Source: Typha latifolia (taxonomy: Eukaryota > Streptophyta > Magnoliopsida > Poales > Typhaceae). Taken from it: DNA of 64,000 bases. The position numbers and the translations under genes are program-made. How positions within the stretch are numbered: position 1 is the first letter of the stretch; the number at the start of each line of letters is the position of its first letter. Below, piece after piece: positions 56,307-64,000 of this stretch. Below the pieces are notes generated by a model that saw nothing but the letters and a program-made list of their open reading frames with translations, searched no databases and was not told the DNA's origin. The stretch is taken from the NCBI GenBank assembly GCA_019914945.1, contig CM034109.1:5084001-5148000 (forward strand), in the 5' to 3' direction.

Positions 56307-57151
56307 TAGGGGTATTCTATTTTTTAAATATAAGAAAATATTTTATGTGTTGTTGAGTCAAAATTAACTCAGGATATTTTGAGACATTAAAAAATAAAAT
56401 ATAGGAGTAAAATGATTAAAATACATATAATATAGTGTACAAATAACAAAAACAAAGTTACGATCTATTTAATAAAATTGCTTGCCATTTTAGACACGTC
56501 GTGGAGACTAAATTTTGGGTGCTCTATATTTCTATTAAATGCAAGGGTGGAAATAAATAAGATACATAGAAGATAGTATTGAATTCATATCTGAATTCAT
56601 ATTTAGGGTTTGAATATAAATTCAGATATGTATATTGGACAATTAGTAAATTTTAAAACTATATTCTAACTGAAAAAATACAAATAATTTTTGATTAAAT
56701 GATGGGATCTTAAAATAATACATATCAAATTTTAAATAAATTATGACCTTTCTTTTGGAGATAATATAAAATACTAAAAGTTTCAAAAAAAAATTTATTG
56801 CATGGCAAATTCATATAAGGTTAACAAAATTAATTTCTAGAAACAATATAGAACACATCATCAACGATATTAATATTCACCATCTAAATAAGCAAACTAA
56901 AAATTATAAACTAATTAAAAATATAAGGGAGTAAACAGATACAAAATATCTATATCTATATCCAAAAAATCATACTTGACTCATGTCCATATCCAGACTT
57001 TTTTTTTAAAAAAACCTACTGAATTTTTTTTCTAAAATCCTACCGATATTCAACCGTATCTAAGTTGGGTAAGAATTTTTTATCCAACTCCGATCTGAAT
57101 CAGCTCAAATAGCGGTCGGGTCAGAGTTAATTCGACCCGTTTTCACCCCTA
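56307..57151. repeat. Repeat with TAGGGGT termini (possible hAT-type non-autonomous element)
   Basis: The left end TAGGGGTATTC is at 56307. The right end reads TAGGGGTGAAAACGGG on the minus strand from 57151. The same terminus, TAGGGGTGAAAATGG, starts at 25626 in eIF4B intron 2. A body with 'atatccatatccagac'-type words is common in plant non-autonomous elements. No 8-bp duplication is visible, so the class is a guess. Confidence 0.35.
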
Positions 57152-57484
57152 AATTCTTATGGCAAATTCATAAGTATGAACATGAAAATAATGGATTCTA
57201 GAAGGGCATATATACAAAAGTTCCTAAATGTATGGCACGTGCGTCTCACGTTTTTTATTCAGTGGTTAATCTTAAAGGAGTACCGCCAGGCCTCTCTCAT
57301 CTTCCCATCTCAGACACCGTTTAAGTTCCATAATCAACTAGACTTCGAGCCAAGATCGTACTAATCGAACGGCCAAGATTACTTCTTCAACCCAGATCCC
57401 CCTTTTCATCCGTTCGATCTCCAAGCCCTCCTCCCGTGCTCCTCCTCTTACCTCTTCCCGCCCGTGAGAAGAAGCACTAGAGAG
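57152..57484 (+). promoter_or_regulatory. Upstream region of SWI3A-like gene
   Basis: Promoter and 5' UTR region ending in CT-rich leader (57420-57470). No TATA box is evident. It is bounded on the left by the TAGGGGT repeat, which leaves only about 330 bp of non-repeat upstream DNA. Confidence 0.4.
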
Positions 57485-60400
57485 ATGAATCCTCACAGCG
57501 AGGAAGACGACCTCGCCCGCGACCTCTACACCATTCCCATCTCTTCCAGTTACTCCCCTCTCCCCTTCTCCTCAGTATCTCTCTCCTAGGTTTAGGGTTG
57601 CGATTAGGGTTAGGGTTTTCTGACCTCTCGTCTTCTTTCCTCTTATACCAGGCTGGTTCCAATGGGACGAGATCCACGAGACGGAGAAGAAATCCGTCCC
57701 GGAGTTTTTCGAGGGCTGTTCCATCACCCGGAGCCCGAGGGTCTACAAGGAGTACCGCGATTTTGTCATCAACAAGTACCGGGAGGACCCTTCCAGGCGG
57801 CTAACCTTCACCGAGATCCGAAAGGGTTTGATTGGAGACGTTTGCTTGCTCCGGAAGCTCTTCCAATTCTTGGAGAAGTGGGGTTTGATTAATTTTGGAG
57901 TGGCGGATGGGGCTGAAACAACGATGGCGACGGCGGAGGTGGCTGGGCCTAAAGTTGTTGTAGAGGAAGGCGCGCCGGCAGGAGTGCAGGTGGTGATGCC
58001 GGCTATATCTGCGGAGAGGAAATCGGTGGTGGCGAAGGGTTCTATGGGAGGAGAGAATGGGTTTAGGCTGCCGCCATTGACGTCATACTCAGACGTGTTT
58101 GGAGAGTGGCTTACCCGGAAGACCCAGTTGTGTGGATTCTGTGGGGAGCAATGTGGTGCGCCGCACGTTGAAACTTTGGAGGTAAAAAAGTTCCATCTTT
58201 CAGTTAGTCTTTCATTTTCTTTAAAGGAAGATGAAAAAATAGATAATAGTAAGGTTTTGGCTTCTTATATTTCACCTTTTAAGAAGTGCATGTCTGGGAT
58301 AATGGCTTATCGAAGATTTTGTGGAGGTTATGCTGATCAATAACTAGCGAGATATGTGTTTTGTCCTTCCATAAAAACATCAAAGCCAGAGTTCAATCAT
58401 ATTTGACAAAGTTGTGCAATAGCAGGGCTTATTTGTGAACCATATAGCCCATGCTAGCTTGACTACAGTTTCACAAGTTGCACAAAAAATGAATATATAC
58501 AGCCGATGGTAAACAATTTTGTCTTTGTCATCTAAAAGTTTTTTAAAAAATTTCTGCAAATTTTGTTCAACTTTAGAAAATAATAGGTAATAAGTAAAGA
58601 ATGGATTTGAATCATATCTCAGCTCGATGGAGAAAATTGGGAATGGTAGTTTGCTATTGAAATTAGTTGTTACAATCACCAGTTCACACTCATAACAAGA
58701 AGGTAGAAGATAAAGCTTAAAGGAAATTGTGTGAGTTAGTTAGGCAGCTACAGTTGATAGTTACAAACCCTATCTAATGCCAAGCAGTTGCCAATTTCCA
58801 CTTGACTCCACAAAAGATGAAAGAGTTGATAGTTTTCACTTTATATCATTTTCTCATTGAAGTTTCATGTCATTATTGATGTTGTAAATTGCCTGATGTC
58901 ATAAATGAGATGAACTTAAACCAAGAAACATGTATGTTCATGTGTGCACACACACACACAGATACTGATGTGTCTATTGGCATGTATGTGCACACGTCTA
59001 TTTATCTATTTTTATATACTTATAGATTGGGCCATTGTGTGTGATTAAAAAAAGAATATCCTATATATGAAGCATGAAGTAGATGAAAAGACGACTGCGG
59101 TACCACATGTAAAATGCATAAAGTCTGGATTTGCATGAATAACCCTGGAGCCTCTTCCAAACTACTAAGTTGAACCATGCTTGTATTCTCTTAAGTTGTT
59201 TTCTAGCTGAAATTGAAAATTATATGATTTTTATGGATCTTCTGTTGAGAAGATTAATTAGAAAAAATTAATAGTAATTGTAGCAACTAACAAGAACATG
59301 TAAATTTTTAACCCTTCTCTCTTCTACTGCAAAGATAGGAGAGAGGGGATTGTACTCTATGTTCATGGTTGTGTGTGCTTTTGTAGGTGTAGATGTGGGT
59401 GCATCTCATTTTCTTTCGTTTATTGATGTGTTTATTACTGATTTTGTTTCACTTAACATGATTTATTGATGGTCTAAAGGTATTAGTAATTCACATCATG
59501 ATTCTTGTTATCTATACTCTTGACATCATGCTCGCTCATAGAAGGATTTAAGTAGTAAAAGTTGATAAACAAAACAATTTAGAATGCAAAACCTTATGGC
59601 TTGCATTGTTTTCACATTATAACCATCACTGTCCCTTACAACATAGGGCATTCACATGCTTATGAGAGCAAATTGTTGAATGTTGATTATTGTTATATTT
59701 ACATGTTATACTTATTTTCTATAATGGGTCTGCAGGATGGACTTGTTGTATGTTCAAAGTGCTCCAAAAATAAGAATGATGAGGAAGAAGGAACAGTAGA
59801 GGACCTAAGAGATAACAAGGACAGTTCTAACAACAACGCTGCTGGTGCTTGGACAGATGCAGAGACCCTTCTTCTTTTAGAAGCTGTCTTAAAGCATGGA
59901 GATGACTGGGATCTTATCGCTCAGCATGTGCGTACTAAGAGTAAATCTGATTGTATTGCACGGCTTATACAACTACCTTTTGGTGAACATATGTTGGGCA
60001 CCATAAATGGCAAATATGATAGTAGAATCTCGGTAACCAAAACAGATGATGTTAGGAAAAACCAACATTCCTTAATCAAGTTGTCAAAGGAGGCAACTAC
60101 TGATTGCACACAAACTGATGACAAGGAGAATGTTAAAGAGGAGGTTACTCAAGAACGTCCTTCAAAGAGAAGATGCTTGCCTTCTTCCATAGATGCTACA
60201 GGCTCATTGATGGAAGAGGTTAGTTTTTTTTTTTTTTTGGCTTGTTGAGTTGCAATAGTTGCAAACAGGATTATTACATGGTAATACATTCAAAGACCCT
60301 ATAGGTTAGAGAACAGAAGCCTGATGTTGTGTATCTTAGGTAGCTTTATTGTCTATGGTGGCTGGCCCACATGTTGCTGTTACAGCAGCAGATGCAGCTG

Positions 60401-60623
60401 TTACAGCATTGTGCAATGAAAACAAACATGCAAGGAAAGCCTTTGAGATCAACGAGTATGAAATTATGAATAAGTCATTTTCTTCCAATGCTGAACAACA
60501 GAGGTTAGTATTCTTCACTGGCATTGGTTATTTGTGTGGGTTTCAATGCTATGTGCTTATTATATTCTTGTTCCTTCAGTGACAACAATGTTGGAGATCA
60601 GGACATGGTTCATGAAAAAGCAG
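57485..60623 (+). CDS. SWI3A: SWI/SNF complex subunit SWI3A-like, 5' part (exons 1-5; gene continues past window)
   Basis: SWI3 proteins are core nuclear subunits of plant SWI/SNF chromatin-remodelling complexes and bind the ATPase and each other. Exons: 57485-57548, 57652-58181, 59736-60218, 60340-60503, 60580-60623, all GT-AG and in phase, giving about 428 residues. The SWIRM domain is at about residues 23-103 (DEIHETEKKSVPEFF, ITRSPRVYKEYRDFV, FQFLEKWGLINF). The ZZ-type cysteines are split by intron 2 (CGFCGEQCG near 182 and VCSKC near 203). The SANT domain is at about 237-283 (WTDAETLLLLEAVLKHGDDW). A basic KRRC segment and the Ala-rich VAVTAADAAVTALCNENKHA follow. The C-terminal leucine zipper/coiled coil is not found before 64000, so intron 5 exceeds 3.3 kb. 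SWI3A is favoured over SWI3B by the short N-terminus directly before SWIRM and the ZZ cysteines. Confidence 0.88.
57590..57619 (+). promoter_or_regulatory. Telomere-like repeats in SWI3A intron 1
   Basis: 'gtttagggttgcgattaggg' and following 'ttagggtttt' hold three TTAGGG-type units within the 103-bp first intron, which on the minus strand read as telo-boxes (AACCCTAA). A promoter-proximal regulatory role is plausible but inferred. Confidence 0.45.
58182..59735 (+). other. Intron 2 of SWI3A-like gene
   Basis: GT at 58182 and AG at 59734-59735. AT-rich, with a CA microsatellite (58948-58960). No gene or clear TE is seen. An ORF that reads into it from exon 2 (to 58343) shows no domain and would truncate the protein. 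Confidence 0.75.
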
Positions 60624-63600
60624 GTATTGGAATCTCCCTATTTAGATAATGAATTGCTTTTTTAGGGTTCATGAACCTTTATAAGTTGCTTTGATCTCTT
60701 GTCCTTTTTAAGAGTAATTGCATTATAGGGACTACATTGAAGATCACATATTCTAGTTTAGCTTTAAAAAGCCATAATACTGTATGGGTATATTGGCCAA
60801 GGAAGGACCCATTTAAATACTCTAATTTTGGGATTGAGGGTTGAGATTTTGGAATACCCCTCAGCCCACAGTATAGATACTGAATATTGTTGGGATTTTA
60901 AGTTTTTAACCTTTCTTCAAATTATTTGTTGGCCAGTATTTCTATGAATATCTAAGAAAAGGTATATAGAGATATTAGGCTGATAGGCTCATTCTTAATC
61001 TTTTTCCAGTAGCATTTTCTGTAACAGTTGTAATACTCTGTTACTATTGACCTAGGAGTGATACATTTAAATACTCTATTTTCTGGGATGAATGATCTGG
61101 CATGCCCCTGACCAACACTTCTGACATCCAATTAATTGGTCGAAAGGATAGGAAGAGACAACAATTGCTAAAGAATTTTTTCACTATATTCCCATTTAGT
61201 ATGCCACCCTCTTGCCATTTTGGTCCTTATGGGAGCTTTAGGGACTAGGGCCATGAAATGGATGAATGGAGACCAATATGTTGTCAAAATATATTATAAT
61301 CTTAATATAGGTGAATTCTAAATTTCTAGGTTCCACTGAGGTAAATCAAGATTCTTGTCTTTGCAGATTGTATTATATCTCCTACTAACACTTTATTATG
61401 GATTTTAAAATATTTTCTATGGTAAGATTTCTGTGTTAAAGTCATATTATAGATAATATTGGTTGGAAAAAGTTTCATTTTGGCTTTTGTGAGCTTTCAA
61501 ATAGTTCTTTCTAGGGAAGTCCTGGAGTTGGTCGAGTAAAATAAGGTTTTGATGCTTCATTAGTTATTGCTTCTTCCTCCTGTCCCATTTTTTACTGTTT
61601 GGTTTAATATATTGATCAGAAATATGTCTTGCTGGTTTCTAATTTGAATAACATTTATCCTTTTTTTAAATCTCTTTCCACATCCTCTATATGTCTGAAT
61701 TCGTTCAAACTATTCCCATGTCTGATTTAATTCATACATTTTCATTTTATGAACTCTGAGGCACTTGGGTTTACATTAGATTTAGTATCAGAATGCCTAA
61801 ATGCTTTTGTCCCTTCGATATATATATTGGTAGAAGAAACAAAATCAGTATTTTCTCTACTGCGCACCATTGGCATAAAAGAGCCTTTTTATGTTTTTTT
61901 TCAAAACCCTCTCCTCTTTTCTTCCTTTAAATGAGATGCTTTACTATTAGATTTCTCATGCATTTGTCTTCCTTTATCTGCATTTGATGCATGCTTTGAG
62001 TTGTATGACCCTAATCTCAAGCTAAGAATGTGAATTACTCTACTAGCTAGCTCTTCTTGGCCCAAGTATTCTTTTCTTATTTTGCTTTGGCCAGGAAGTC
62101 TGAAGCAATTTTTAGAGAATTTTCATCTAGTTAATAGCTGGCTGTAAGTTCTGCTGATTCTTTTGGATTCTTCTCATCCTTGAGTTGTACACGAGTCAAG
62201 ACAACCCCATATTTCGTTTAATTCTTACTGAGTTTATTTCATTTGATTTTTATGAATGAATTCCTTTTTCTGTTTCTTTCCTTTCTTTTTTCTGAGTTTC
62301 TGTGTGTGTGATCGCCTGTGTTCTGTGGAATTAGTGCTATCTGTGTTGCCCGTAATAAAAAGCATTGAAGCTAGTGAAAGAGTTCTAGTGTGAACTTATC
62401 ACCTTTAGCACTTTTTACATTAAATCAACTAATCTTATGCAGTGATTGAAGGATTTGATTATTCTAAGTTTCTGCTATAGAATCATAGACAATTCTTTAT
62501 GTATAGGATGAAAGTAGAAGATAGTTTCATATGGTGATAATATTAAATCTCCTATATAGTATTCTTATATCTTTTTTCTGTGTACTTCTCTTGTGCTGGT
62601 TTACATGATGGTTCTTCTACACTGAATTGTGCTTCTGTGGACATCCATCTATTTCTTTCATGTGAGCATGGATGAATGCTTATGTACTGGCAAGTGGCAA
62701 ATGCATTACTCAACAGGCTTCTAAGTATCATGAGATCATAATGCTTCACGATTTTGCTACTGTAGATTTATGGGCAGTCTGTTTTCATGAATCTAGAAAA
62801 AGAAGCTAGTTCCAACTTTCATATACTTAATTTCAGCAGTGGAACCTCTTCGATTCGTTTAAACTCAGTAGATATACTTAATTTATTCAGTGGAAATCTG
62901 AGACCTTTAAACTTGGATAGATGATGAAAAGAAGAGAAATGTACTAGGAAGCCAATAGGACATATGTCACCTTTGCAAGGTTAGAATTTGAACTCCAAGC
63001 TTTGGTATGTCTATTCCTCCAAAACTTTGTTTTATTCCTCAGTATCAGACAGCCAGTACCTGCTCCACAAAATGTACATTTTAGACAATTATTGGATAAT
63101 TTTATGATCTAATTACATTACTCAAGTTCCTTGTTCTTTAATTTTGTTCAAAAGTTTGTGAATCAGTTCATAGAAAATTCACTTTTGATAGTTGGTTGAC
63201 TTCTTTAGGGCCTTCAAGGACTTGTGAACCAATACTACATTTTCAGGACAAAGATAGTTGACATTGATTTTCATTTCAACAAAATTTTCTTGGGTTATCC
63301 ATTGTAGGATGACTATGTGATCAATCATGCTGTATGAATCAAAATATTGGCCATCTAGGAAGCAACAAATGAGGTGGATGAATGAGGTTATTGGAAGATT
63401 ACAATATGAAATGATTGTGTTCCTCATATTTTAAGTGCCACTGACATAGGTTGCTTGATATCATTAGATAGTTTGGACATATCCAATAGAGACAATATGG
63501 TATACTATTATCAGTTATGATTTTACATAAGTAGTTGTCTTAGGAGGAAGTAGGATTGGAAGACCAAGACTGATGTCAAAGGATGTGTTGAATTAACCAT

Positions 63601-64000
63601 ATACCCATCTTTTTATTGCCGTCATTGCGTATAGTTTTTCCTAGAGGTTTTTCTGCTTGAAAAGGTTTTGTGGTGCTTTTGGTTTCTATTTAGATAAAAT
63701 TTTTTTTTATGACAGATCGGAAAACATGTAGTCTTCACCCTAGCACCATTTTCCATTGCAACCTTTTTTAATAGTGAAATTAGTGAAGCTCACATTGATT
63801 TTTGATAATGTCATGAGAGGTCAAAGCGGCGGGGGTTAGATCACACACAAATTTAAGGCTAGTGAGGGAGCCATTTTTGTGGAACCAGCATCATGGACAC
63901 TTCAGTTTACATTAAATGAATTGGACATATGATTGAATCTAATTCATAAATAATCATTCAGATGAAAGCAGATGATAGTTTTTCTTATTAACAAAGCTTA
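60624..64000 (+). other. Intron 5 of SWI3A-like gene (incomplete)
   Basis: Donor GT at 60624. No exon encoding the expected C-terminal coiled-coil part was recognised up to the window end. AT-rich throughout, with a LINE fragment near 63310-63600. If the gene is intact, remaining exons lie to the right. Confidence 0.6.
63310..63600 (+). pseudogene. LINE 3' fragment within SWI3A intron 5
   Basis: MLYESKYWPSRKQQMRWMNE (63329-63388) matches the plant LINE pattern MLYG.ECW..KK.H...M. A FGHI-type motif (about 63475) and GSRIGRPRLMSKDVLN (about 63546-63594) match the usual end RWFGH...GRP..TW...V..DL. Frameshifts and stops are present. Same strand as the gene. Confidence 0.6.

Noticed and set aside
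57477..57677. Minus-strand ORF across SWI3A exon 1 and intron 1
   Set aside because: Antisense shadow. The + strand exons join in frame to a known domain.
58380..58679. 99-aa minus-strand ORF in SWI3A intron 2
   Set aside because: AT-rich intron, no domain recognised, no codon bias sign.

Overview
The window is nuclear DNA from a flowering plant, probably a monocot. The evidence is spliced genes with GT-AG introns, telo-box motifs near two genes, plant-specific families (eIF4B, NAR2/NRT3, SWI3), GC-rich first exons, and dense nested plant LTR retrotransposons. I see no bacterial, organellar or CRISPR sequence. Only three host genes are supported: eIF4B on + (21145-26134), a NAR2/NRT3-type nitrate-transport partner on - (35059-36349), and the 5' part of a SWI3A-like chromatin-remodelling subunit on + (57485-60623, running off the right edge). 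They are unrelated housekeeping or physiology genes and do not form a pathway.

Region 1-20.4 kb is a nested retrotransposon block. Two 5'-truncated copies of a large LTR family ('C', LTR 2.7-3.0 kb) are joined near 1836. A young, internally deleted Ty3/gypsy element ('A', 2840-7073) sits inside the second copy. To the right is a decayed Del/Tekay-like chromovirus ('D', 9504-20447), itself interrupted by an inverted C solo LTR at 14979-17675. Region 20.4-28 kb is the eIF4B gene and its flanks, with a hairpin in an intron and a MITE-like inverted repeat downstream. Region 28.9-34.6 kb holds copia fragments, a B-family solo LTR, an inverted gypsy remnant and a Tourist-like MITE. NAR2 follows at 35-36.4 kb.

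Region 38.2-57.2 kb is a second TE block: a LINE split by chromovirus-like element 'B' (38878-44298, TSD TAGAT), which contains another C solo LTR; an inverted LTR with palindromic tandem repeats; a copia element 'F' with a 54-bp tandem repeat in its LTR; another C element; and a truncated gypsy element 'E' (about 52.4-56.26 kb). SWI3A follows, with a LINE 3' fragment in its last visible intron.

I found no convincing new host-encoded system. The most unusual signals are in the retroelements: an LTR/PBS junction carrying three tandem primer-binding-site-like motifs in element A; recent mobilisation of A although it lacks RT, RNase H and the integrase core; premature stops in D that are mostly TAG at expected Gln codons; and a hairpin kept in every C-family LTR where that part is present. 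Letters A-H are names used only here. TE boundaries marked approximate come from reading alone, without alignment software.
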